Below, piece after piece: positions 57,307 through 64,000 of a DNA stretch of 64,000 nt; position 1 is the stretch's first letter; each line of letters opens with the position of its first letter. The stretch comes from CAYPNF01 sp964411985. GTDB taxonomy: Bacteria > Verrucomicrobiota > Verrucomicrobiia > Limisphaerales > J093. Location of the stretch: contig CAYPNF010000003.1 in assembly GCA_964411985.1 (NCBI GenBank), positions 124,001-188,000 on the forward strand. Reading direction: 5' to 3'. A program made the position numbers and the translations under genes. The notes under the pieces were generated by a model. That model saw nothing but the letters and a program-made list of their open reading frames with translations, was not told the DNA's origin and searched no databases.

Positions 57307-58524
57307 ATGGCACTGATTGTTCAGAAATTCGGCGGCACCTCGGTCGGCAATCCCGAGCGGATCAAGAACGTGGCTGCCCGTGTAGCCAAGTACCGGGAGC
57401 GGGGCGACAAAGTGGTCGTGGTGGTATCGGCCATGAGCGGGGTCACCGATGGCCTCATCAAACTCGCCAAAGAGGTCATGCCCCTGCCGAGCGAACGGGA
57501 AATGGATATGCTGCTGGCCACGGGCGAGCAGACCACGATTGCCCTCACCGCCATGGCTCTCCACTCCATTGGCGTGCCTGCCGTCTCCCTCACCGGGGCC
57601 CAGGCCGGCATCGTGACCGACCGCGTCCATACGAAGGCCAAAATCCTGAATATCACCCCCAAGAAAGCTCATAACCTGCTCGACAACGGCAACGTCGTGA
57701 TCGTCGCGGGTTTTCAAGGGGAAACCATGGAAGGACAGATTACCACCCTGGGCCGCGGAGGTTCGGACCTGACAGCCATCGCCCTCGCTGCCGCGCTCAA
57801 GGCCGATCTCTGCCAGATCTACACCGACGTCGACGGCGTCTATACCGCCGATCCTCGAATTGTCCCTTCCGCCCGCAAACTGGATGAGATCTCCTACGAC
57901 GAGATGCTGGAGCTGGCCGGCTCGGGCGCCAAGGTGATGCAACTTCGTTCAGTGGAGTTCGCCAAGAAATTCGGTGTCATTTTTGAGGTCCGATCGAGCA
58001 TGAACGACAACCCCGGAACCATCGTGAAAGAAGAGACTAAAAGCATGGAAGACGTCGTCATACGCGGCGTGTCCCTCGACAAAAACCAGGCCAAGATCAC
58101 CTTGATGGGTGTACCCGATCGACCCGGCATTGCCGCTCGGATCTTCAAGGCTCTGGCGGACGCTACCATCAACGTGGACATGATTGTCCAGAATGTCAGC
58201 CACAGCAGCCCTTCCCCAACGACCGATCTCTCGTTCACGCTCGACAAAGTCGAATTGCTCAAAGCACAGAAAGTGATCGAGGGCCTAAAAGCGGAAGCTG
58301 GTTTCAGCTCCTTTGTCTCCAACGAGAAAATCGGAAAACTGTCCATCGTCGGGGTCGGCATGCGCAGTCACTCCGGCGTAGCAGCCCGGATGTTCGACAC
58401 CCTCGCCAAGGAGGGAGTCAACATTGACATGATCTCCACCAGCGAGATCAAGATTTCCGTGGTGATCGATATCGCCAAGGCGGAGCAGGCCATGCGGGCC
58501 ATGCACCACCAGTTTCTGGAGTAG
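57307..58524 (+). CDS. lysC: aspartate kinase
   Basis: A 405-residue monofunctional aspartokinase, the first step of lysine, threonine and methionine synthesis. The N-terminal VQKFGGTSVGN, the TTLGRGGSDLTA catalytic loop, TDVDGVYTADPRIVP and two C-terminal ACT domains (about 265-335 and 345-405) are present. ACT domains bind lysine and/or threonine for feedback. The order hom-thrC-lysC in one transcript puts the first committed step last. Intact with no oddities. Confidence 0.97.
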   Translation: MALIVQKFGGTSVGNPERIKNVAARVAKYRERGDKVVVVVSAMSGVTDGLIKLAKEVMPLPSEREMDMLLATGEQTTIALTAMALHSIGVPAVSLTGAQAGIVTDRVHTKAKILNITPKKAHNLLDNGNVVIVAGFQGETMEGQITTLGRGGSDLTAIALAAALKADLCQIYTDVDGVYTADPRIVPSARKLDEISYDEMLELAGSGAKVMQLRSVEFAKKFGVIFEVRSSMNDNPGTIVKEETKSMEDVVIRGVSLDKNQAKITLMGVPDRPGIAARIFKALADATINVDMIVQNVSHSSPSPTTDLSFTLDKVELLKAQKVIEGLKAEAGFSSFVSNEKIGKLSIVGVGMRSHSGVAARMFDTLAKEGVNIDMISTSEIKISVVIDIAKAEQAMRAMHHQFLE

Positions 58525-58532
58525 GCGAAGGT

Positions 58533-60128
58533 TCACCACTGACGAAGCCGGAAGAACCCCTCTGCCATAGGGAGGGAGCATTCTGTCCCAGTCAGAATGG
58601 GGGCGACGGGTAGGTAGGGGCCTGAGACTGTGGGAGAGAATTCCACCTGAACAGCACTTCCTGGCGTGCGCCATTTCAGGTGGAAAGCACTTCCATCGCT
58701 CAAGGGGCCTGCAGAAAGGAGGACCGGGGGGGTTGGATTGGCTTCGGCATCGCTCAATACCATGAGACTATCCAGGCCGAACTGCGCCAAGTCCTCAAGA
58801 GGCTGGAATTTTGCCAACAGATCCAGATTCCGCATCACCACATACCCTTGATCACTTAATAGATCGCCATCGGTAATCGTCTGGTCCAAGGAACCGACGA
58901 AACCTTCGGCCACGGAGAACCAGACTTCTCCGCTGGACCAGACATAGATGGCATCCAAACCGTAGTCTCGGTTGGGGTCAGAAGGTTTGAATCGACTGAC
59001 CAAATCCTGGTTGGTGCGCCTGATCTGGCCGGAGTTGGACAGAAGATCGCCATGATGGATGGATGCGCCCAGCACCTCCGAGAAGCCGTCCGCCCGTGTC
59101 GAGAACAGCACTTCCCCGCTGGCCATGGACTGGAGAGCATCCAAGCCGAGGTCCGGGGCTGGCGGTTGCAGCCCGAATTTCCCGATCAGCTCCTGGTTGG
59201 TCTTCCAGACTTTGGGCTGACTCGAAAGCGCATCACCCTCCTGCAGTTTGCCAAGCAGAGGGGAGGTCGCTGGGGCATCCAGGGACCACAGCACCTCTCC
59301 TCCGGGGGAGGGCGCGATAACGTCCACGCCAGGCGTTTCCTCAGTCATCTCCAATTCCAGTTTTTCCAAAGCTGCCTTCCCGCTCCACACCAAACGCCCC
59401 GCCTCGCTCAGCAGATCGTCCCCCGCAAAGCGGATGCTCACGCCGTTGGTGGTCAAGGAACCCGAAGTAAGTCCGGCCCGGGTCGAAAACCAGATTTCAC
59501 GTATCGGGGCAGCCAGGATCGTGACGTGATAGGTGGAAGTCTCGGTGGGATCCGTATCGTCCAGGTCGATACCGATCATGGGCCAGAGTCTCCCGGGTTG
59601 AGGTAGAGCGTTCGTAAGGGTCTTCGAGACGGGAGGTCCTGCAGTCGTTTCAGTCTTCAAATGCAGAGTCATTTGTTGGCGCAACGCGACTTCCCCTCCC
59701 TGGGAATACTCTCCCGTCGCCACGTAGATACGCTCCCCTTGGGTTCCGGGATCTGCGACCAGCTTGGCATTGGCGATCTCGTAGACACTCTCGATGGGAG
59801 TTTCCCTGACAAGCACCAGGTCCAGCTCGCCGCGCAAGGGGACTGGACGCGAGAGCCGGTCACAAATTGGGCAGTCATCGAGCAGTTGACTTCCCTCCAA
59901 CAGACGGTAGCGCACCGTGCGAAGTGCCGCAGGAGCCTGCCTGGCGAGCCCCGTCGAAGCCTCGCCCGAGGCAAGGACGAGGGGTTGGCCAGGATTGCCG
60001 CCGGCAGCGACGTTCACGCCATGACTGACCATGAAGAGACTGGCGAACCCGGCTAGCAGAAGTTGAAGAGAGATGAGGGCAACCCGCCTCCGTGGCAGCT
60101 GCCTTGGAGAAGAAAACAGATTCTTCAT
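58533..60128 (-). CDS. secreted repeat protein of unknown function
   Basis: A 531-residue exported protein: N-terminal signal anchor (about 18-37), a region with CPIC (residues about 86-89), then four repeats of about 60 residues, clearest in the last three: GEV(W/L)(F/W)S, GDLLS, (R/K)TNQ(D/E)L, FxLQ or FKP, GLDAL or GLDSL. This spacing suggests a propeller- or solenoid-like fold. The C-terminus is the shared beta module ending EGFFRLRQW. No enzyme motif is visible. It is convergent with lysC (eight bases apart) and 12 bases after metW on the minus strand, so it may share that transcript. Confidence 0.75.
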   Translation of the reverse strand: MKNLFSSPRQLPRRRVALISLQLLLAGFASLFMVSHGVNVAAGGNPGQPLVLASGEASTGLARQAPAALRTVRYRLLEGSQLLDDCPICDRLSRPVPLRGELDLVLVRETPIESVYEIANAKLVADPGTQGERIYVATGEYSQGGEVALRQQMTLHLKTETTAGPPVSKTLTNALPQPGRLWPMIGIDLDDTDPTETSTYHVTILAAPIREIWFSTRAGLTSGSLTTNGVSIRFAGDDLLSEAGRLVWSGKAALEKLELEMTEETPGVDVIAPSPGGEVLWSLDAPATSPLLGKLQEGDALSSQPKVWKTNQELIGKFGLQPPAPDLGLDALQSMASGEVLFSTRADGFSEVLGASIHHGDLLSNSGQIRRTNQDLVSRFKPSDPNRDYGLDAIYVWSSGEVWFSVAEGFVGSLDQTITDGDLLSDQGYVVMRNLDLLAKFQPLEDLAQFGLDSLMVLSDAEANPTPPVLLSAGPLSDGSAFHLKWRTPGSAVQVEFSPTVSGPYLPVAPILTGTECSLPMAEGFFRLRQW

Positions 60129-60140
60129 GGCACCGTGATT

Positions 60141-60749
60141 TCAGGGACTCGGTTCGTCGGACCCCTTCTCAGACTCCAACATGGACACGCCGATCTCAGC
60201 CCGAAGGTTCGGCCAATATTGAACCTTCCGATGATGGTTGAAATAGGCGCTCCGCATTTCGCGCATCCGCATATCGCGGCAGAACTCGTGAAAATCCAGG
60301 ACGGAAAAGAAGCGAGTGTTCGCAGTCCGGTACCAAGGGGAAGGCAACGATTTGGTGACCGGGGATCTGCCCGTGAACATCATTTGCAGGCGCACGCGGA
60401 AGTGGGCGAAATTCGAGTAGGATACGATGATGCGCCTGCCTACGCGGAAGGCTTCCTGGATGACTTTAGGCGGGTCAATCAGTTCCTGCAGTGTGCCGAG
60501 CAAGAGGATGTAATCAAAGGCTTGTGGTCCGTATTGATCGAGGCCGTCCATGATTTCGCCCTGGTGCACCACCACACCCCGGGAGATGCAGCGGGTCACT
60601 AACTCAGCATTGCGCTCGACCCCCTCCGCATTGACCTGCTTGGTCTTGACCAATTGCTCCAGAAAAGCCCCGTCGCCCGTACCCAAATCCAGGACCTTGG
60701 ACCTTTCCGGTATCCATTCCAAAACCTGACGATAGAGTTGTCCGTACAT
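60141..60749 (-). CDS. metW: MetW-like methyltransferase-fold protein
   Basis: A 202-residue protein with a class I SAM-binding fold (VLDLGTGDGAFLEQL; GVERNAEL; FDYILLLGTLQEL). This is the MetW family, encoded beside metX in many bacteria and required for MetX activity in several. Asp21-Gly-Thr-Gly forms the SAM loop. It starts 21 bases after metX on the minus strand, as expected of a metXW pair. The C-terminal 20 residues are variable. Confidence 0.92.
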   Translation of the reverse strand: MYGQLYRQVLEWIPERSKVLDLGTGDGAFLEQLVKTKQVNAEGVERNAELVTRCISRGVVVHQGEIMDGLDQYGPQAFDYILLLGTLQELIDPPKVIQEAFRVGRRIIVSYSNFAHFRVRLQMMFTGRSPVTKSLPSPWYRTANTRFFSVLDFHEFCRDMRMREMRSAYFNHHRKVQYWPNLRAEIGVSMLESEKGSDEPSP

Positions 60750-60770
60750 GCAGAACTGCTGATGGCTAGG

Positions 60771-61955
60771 TTAGGTCGAGGCGGAGACCACGTTCCGGTA
60801 TTCGCTGGCGAGGAAATGGTTCAGAGCCCGGGAAAACTCCGGGTTGCGAATCAGGAAAGAGTCATGGCCGTAAGGTGTGTCTAGATTCAGATAAGTCGTG
60901 GGGATGTTGGACCGTTTCAAGAGCTTCACCAACTGTCTCGATTGCTCAGGGGAATAGAGCCAATCTGACTCGAACGAAATGACAAGGAACCGGGCCTTCA
61001 CTCCGGCAAAAACCCCCCGTGCCGCACCACCCTCCAGCAAATCAAAGCCATCCAAAGCCTTGGTAATGTAAAGGTAGGAGTTGGGGTCGAACCGTTTCAC
61101 AAAACTTTCGCCCTGGTGTTGCAGGTAGCTTTCCACCGAGAAGAACTCGGGAAAGAGGTCCTCAGGCGAAGGGGGTCGCTGCAGCCGGCGTCCGAACTTC
61201 TTGTGCATGGCGAATTCGCTCAGGTAGGTCACGTGTCCCACCATGCGTGCCACGGCCAGACCCAGCTTCGGTCGATGCTGGTCGTCGTAGTAACCTCCCC
61301 GCCAGTGAGGATCCGCCATGATGGCCTGACGCCCCACTTCGTTGAAAGCGATCTGCATGGCGGAATGAGCCATGCACGACGCGATGGGGATACAAGCGTG
61401 AATCCGATCTGGATAATCCACGGCCCAAGCCAAGGCCTGCATGCCACCCATGGAACCTCCCACGGCCGCAAAGATCTTCGGGATTCCCAGGTGATCCACT
61501 AACTGGACCTGGGCCCGCACCATGTCCCGGATGGTGACCGGCGGGAAGCTGGTGGCATAGGGTCGACCCGTTTCCGGGTTGGCAGAAGCAGGTCCGGTGG
61601 ATCCACTGCATCCCCCCAGCACGTTGGAACAAATCACATAAAACTGGTTGGTATCAATTGCTTTACCAGGTCCAACATGAAAATCCCACCAACCCGGCCG
61701 ACGTGTCTCCGCGTGTAACCCTGCCACGTGAGCGTCGCCAGAAAGAGCGTGGCAGATCAGGATTACGTTATCCCTTTTCGGCGAGAGCTTTCCCAAGGTT
61801 TGATAGGAGATTTGAAGCTCTTTGAGATCGTAGCCGGATTGGGTGCGGATCCCGGGCAGACGCACAATCTGACTGTGGGTCACCCCCAGGTCCGAGTGGT
61901 ATTCGCTCACCACTTGGTCCTGAAGATCACCCTGCAACATTTCCTTCTCAGACAT
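60771..61955 (-). CDS. metX: homoserine O-acetyltransferase-like enzyme MetX
   Basis: A 394-residue alpha/beta-hydrolase. The nucleophile Ser168 lies in VGGSMGGMQALAW; the catalytic Asp is in SFESDWLYSP and His in YGHDSFL. MetX acylates homoserine with acetyl- or succinyl-CoA in methionine synthesis; which acyl group is used cannot be safely read. GAAGG precedes the ATG at 61955. Together with hom and lysC upstream it supplies the methionine branch. I looked for a SAM riboswitch in the 97-base leader and saw none. Confidence 0.95.
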   Translation of the reverse strand: MSEKEMLQGDLQDQVVSEYHSDLGVTHSQIVRLPGIRTQSGYDLKELQISYQTLGKLSPKRDNVILICHALSGDAHVAGLHAETRRPGWWDFHVGPGKAIDTNQFYVICSNVLGGCSGSTGPASANPETGRPYATSFPPVTIRDMVRAQVQLVDHLGIPKIFAAVGGSMGGMQALAWAVDYPDRIHACIPIASCMAHSAMQIAFNEVGRQAIMADPHWRGGYYDDQHRPKLGLAVARMVGHVTYLSEFAMHKKFGRRLQRPPSPEDLFPEFFSVESYLQHQGESFVKRFDPNSYLYITKALDGFDLLEGGAARGVFAGVKARFLVISFESDWLYSPEQSRQLVKLLKRSNIPTTYLNLDTPYGHDSFLIRNPEFSRALNHFLASEYRNVVSAST

Positions 61956-62052
61956 CGCCCTTCAAGCTCTCATCAACGGCCTTGGGTATCAAGCCAGGAT
62001 CGCTCTCAGGCAACCGCTAGGGAAGGTCGATGCTTCGAGCCACAGCCGTAGA

Positions 62053-63036
62053 TCATCCTTTCCGAGAATTTCTATAGTGTTGGGGGGCAAGGTCATGCAC
62101 GATTCGAAAGACCCGCGAGAAATAAAGCGCATCCGCATACCCCACGCGCAGAGCGATCTCTTTGACGGAGAGATCCGTGGTGTCCAGCAGCTGCGAGGCT
62201 TTATGCATGCGTAACCGGGTGAAGTAATCCATCACCGCGTAGCCCGACTCCTTCTTGAACAGGGCAGAGAAGTGGGAAGCAGAGAGGTTCACCATGGCAG
62301 CGAGCGACCCGACGCTCAGGGGGAGGTGCAGGTGCTGCTCCATGTAACGGATAGCGGCATCGATCTTCTGACCTCCCCGAATGGCGGCCGGGTGTGGTTC
62401 ACAACCGTGCAGAATCAGAACCCCCATCAAGTGGGACAGAGTGAGCGCGGCGTAGAGGAGTTGCGTGGGGGCGTATCCTCCTTCGAGGGTGTCCAGGATC
62501 TCCTGGAACAGCACCAGTGCCTGAGCGTCGTCCAGCAGACTCCGGAGTGGTTGCTCCGCGGAGCAGCCTAGGGTGGAGAGGATTGAGGGGATGTTCCGGC
62601 CTGCGGCGTGGACCCAGTGGATCGTCCAAGGGTCATCATCCTGGCTGCCATAGCGGTGGGGAACCCCAGGTGGGACCACCAGCAAGGTTCCCGGACCTAC
62701 TTCGTGCCGAAGGCCCTTCATCTCGCACCAACCTTTTCCTCGCACACAGTAGATCAGCACGGCTTGCTCGGCGCCGATGGCACGACTGCGGAGGTGACCT
62801 GCGGCTCGGGGAAAATAGCCCACGTCGGTCGGCAACAGATCGCCCAGGATCGGTTTCTGAAGGGAACTAGCCACCACCGGCCGGGGAATCACGACGATCC
62901 TTTGGCCAGGAAAGCCCTCTCCCTTCTCCCTCGTCCCGGCAGATCTTCTGCTCGGCGGCGAAGAGGCATCCGCAAGCCGAACGGCTTCCAAACAACGTTT
63001 GGAGGAGGCTCTGCCGACTTGCTCTCCTGGCTTCAA
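62053..63036 (-). CDS. AraC-family transcriptional regulator
   Basis: A 327-residue regulator: N-terminal cupin-type sugar-binding domain (about 70-160, with PGVPHRYGS) and a C-terminal double helix-turn-helix (about 225-325, LSVGSLAAMVNLSASHFSALFKKESG, and VKEIALRVGYADALYFSRVFR). It likely responds to a sugar ligand. The start is a TTG overlapping the upstream kinase's stop (TTGA), with a 40-residue unstructured leader. No ATG exists before the cupin domain. Coupling to a hybrid kinase is unusual for an AraC protein. Its targets are not in the window. Confidence 0.85.
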   Translation of the reverse strand: MKPGEQVGRASSKRCLEAVRLADASSPPSRRSAGTREKGEGFPGQRIVVIPRPVVASSLQKPILGDLLPTDVGYFPRAAGHLRSRAIGAEQAVLIYCVRGKGWCEMKGLRHEVGPGTLLVVPPGVPHRYGSQDDDPWTIHWVHAAGRNIPSILSTLGCSAEQPLRSLLDDAQALVLFQEILDTLEGGYAPTQLLYAALTLSHLMGVLILHGCEPHPAAIRGGQKIDAAIRYMEQHLHLPLSVGSLAAMVNLSASHFSALFKKESGYAVMDYFTRLRMHKASQLLDTTDLSVKEIALRVGYADALYFSRVFRIVHDLAPQHYRNSRKG

Positions 63037-64000
63037 GGCTTCGCGCTCGGTAAGGTTGGAGAGGAGAGGACCTCGCGCAACACGCGCAATAACTCATCCC
63101 CCGAGTAAGGTTTCAGGACGACCTTCGCCACACCCAGCGCCTCGGTCTCCGCCAGTTTCCTGCGATCGCTGATCCCGGTGGTGGCAATGATGTTAACCAG
63201 CGGATCCAACTTTCGCAACGCCCGGATCAGTTCTTCACCCTGGGTTCCAGGCATCACCAGGTCGGTGATGACCACGCGGATTTCACTGCGTCTGTCCCGA
63301 AAGAGGACCATGGCCTCGTTGGCTTCAGCAGCCAGCAGAGCCTCATAATTCGCGCGCCGCAGAAGGCGCAGCGTCGCCAGGCGCACGACCGGTTCGTCAT
63401 CCACGACCAGCACCACCTCCCCCCGCCCGATCAGATCGGCCGCCGCAGAGCCGCCGGTTTCGCTACTGGAAGGATTGAGATGCGCGGGCAAGAAGACAGA
63501 GAAGGTAGATCCAAGCCCACGCTCGCTCTGGACCTTCACAAAACCGCCATGGGCTTTCACCACCCCAAGCGTGGTGCTCAGTCCCAGGCCGCTGCCTTCT
63601 CCTGGTTTCTTGGTGGTAAAGAAAGGCTCAAAGATACGGTCCAGAATCCCAGGATCCATCCCACATCCAGAATCGGAAACGGTAATCCGGATATGCGGTC
63701 CGGCGGCGGCGCCGGGATGGAATGCGGCCATTTCAGCGGAGACCGTGGAGTTCTCAGCGGAAACCTTGAGTGCTCCTCCTGAGGGCATCGCTTCCCGTGC
63801 ATTTTTGAATAATTCCAGCAACGCAAAATGCAACTGGGAAGGATCGCCACGAATCTCCCAAAGTCCCTCCCGAAGCTCCACCCGCACCTCGATGTTCCCG
63901 GGAAACATCTGAAGCGCGCTCTTCATGGATTGGTTGAGCAGTGTCCCCATGTCCAACTCCACCGTCTCACCTGGCTGCCCCCGGCTGTAGGTAAGGAGAT
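63033..64000 (-). CDS. hybrid histidine kinase, partial (ATPase + receiver)
   Basis: The frame runs off the right edge; the 5' part is missing. It encodes the end of a dimerisation domain (LLTYSRGQPGE), a complete ATPase domain (ALLELFKNAREA, DSGCGMD, FEPFFTTK, GSGLGLS) and a C-terminal receiver (VVDDEPVV, Asp in VVITDLVMPG, Lys in VLKPYS). Such kinases often pass phosphate from their own receiver to a separate partner. The stop overlaps the TTG start of the AraC gene. Upstream sensor domains are unknown. Confidence 0.93.
   Translation of the reverse strand, partial: LLTYSRGQPGETVELDMGTLLNQSMKSALQMFPGNIEVRVELREGLWEIRGDPSQLHFALLELFKNAREAMPSGGALKVSAENSTVSAEMAAFHPGAAAGPHIRITVSDSGCGMDPGILDRIFEPFFTTKKPGEGSGLGLSTTLGVVKAHGGFVKVQSERGLGSTFSVFLPAHLNPSSSETGGSAAADLIGRGEVVLVVDDEPVVRLATLRLLRRANYEALLAAEANEAMVLFRDRRSEIRVVITDLVMPGTQGEELIRALRKLDPLVNIIATTGISDRRKLAETEALGVAKVVLKPYSGDELLRVLREVLSSPTLPSAKP

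Noticed and set aside
61956..62052. A SAM riboswitch in the metX leader
   Set aside because: The leader is only 97 bases, and I found neither the SAM-I nor the SAM-II core sequences. An expert covariance-model search would be decisive.

Overview
The window looks like chromosomal DNA of a verrucomicrobial bacterium, most likely a Pedosphaera/Limisphaerales-type lineage. I infer this from a pseudopilin with the H-X9-DG tail, a PEP-CTERM protein, many secreted proteins with lectin-, Ig- or beta-helix-like modules and a shared C-terminal ending, abundant two-component regulators, and dispersed non-coding repeats. No ribosomal marker is present, so the assignment is moderate. A run of 100 Ns at 1169-1268 shows this is a scaffold.

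Layout. 1-6.6 kb: the end of a FixL-like kinase with a FixJ-like regulator, three stand-alone receiver proteins, a PIN toxin-antitoxin pair bracketed by about 90-bp direct repeats, a 280-bp tandem repeat containing the assembly gap, and two secreted proteins. 6.6-17.6 kb (minus strand): a tightly packed run that looks like an extracytoplasmic redox operon. In transcription order it holds an OmpR/HisKA pair, a DUF3570 outer-membrane protein, ApbE flavin transferase, a TlpA-like thioredoxin, a DUF4266 lipoprotein, DsbD, an Ig-domain protein, a nine-haem c-type cytochrome and another OmpR regulator. The DUF3570 protein carries a motif fitting the ApbE flavinylation consensus. 17.9-23.4 kb: a large sensor kinase with a CXXCH haem motif in its sensor region, its regulator, a pseudopilin, a secreted protein and a truncated NarL receiver.

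24-43 kb: a three-repeat cysteine-rich lipoprotein (+) faces an 18.4-kb, eight-gene minus-strand operon. The operon starts with a 2306-residue beta-helix/multicopper-oxidase protein, continues with two further multicopper-oxidase-like proteins, two small paralogues, a C25 (gingipain-like) peptidase and a beta-propeller protein, and ends with a CusB-type metal-efflux adaptor. The copper-ligand motifs of one oxidase seem to be divided between the first two genes. A MASE1 kinase with a NarL regulator (43.5-45.9 kb) is transcribed divergently.

46-48 kb is an accessory patch with a tRNA-Gly-like 3' fragment and a Phd/PIN toxin-antitoxin pair. 48-64 kb is more ordinary: a quinone reductase-like flavoprotein, an SGNH/beta-propeller fusion, an NCS1 permease, ppnP, the aspartate-family operon hom-thrC-lysC, metW and metX, an AraC regulator and a partial hybrid kinase.

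The most interesting points are (i) the DUF3570-ApbE-TlpA-DUF4266-DsbD-multihaem operon with a candidate flavinylated outer-membrane barrel, (ii) the giant split multicopper-oxidase operon, (iii) a lipoprotein with three exact cysteine repeats resembling a rewired heavy-metal-binding domain, and (iv) a recurrent C-terminal module on at least six secreted proteins.
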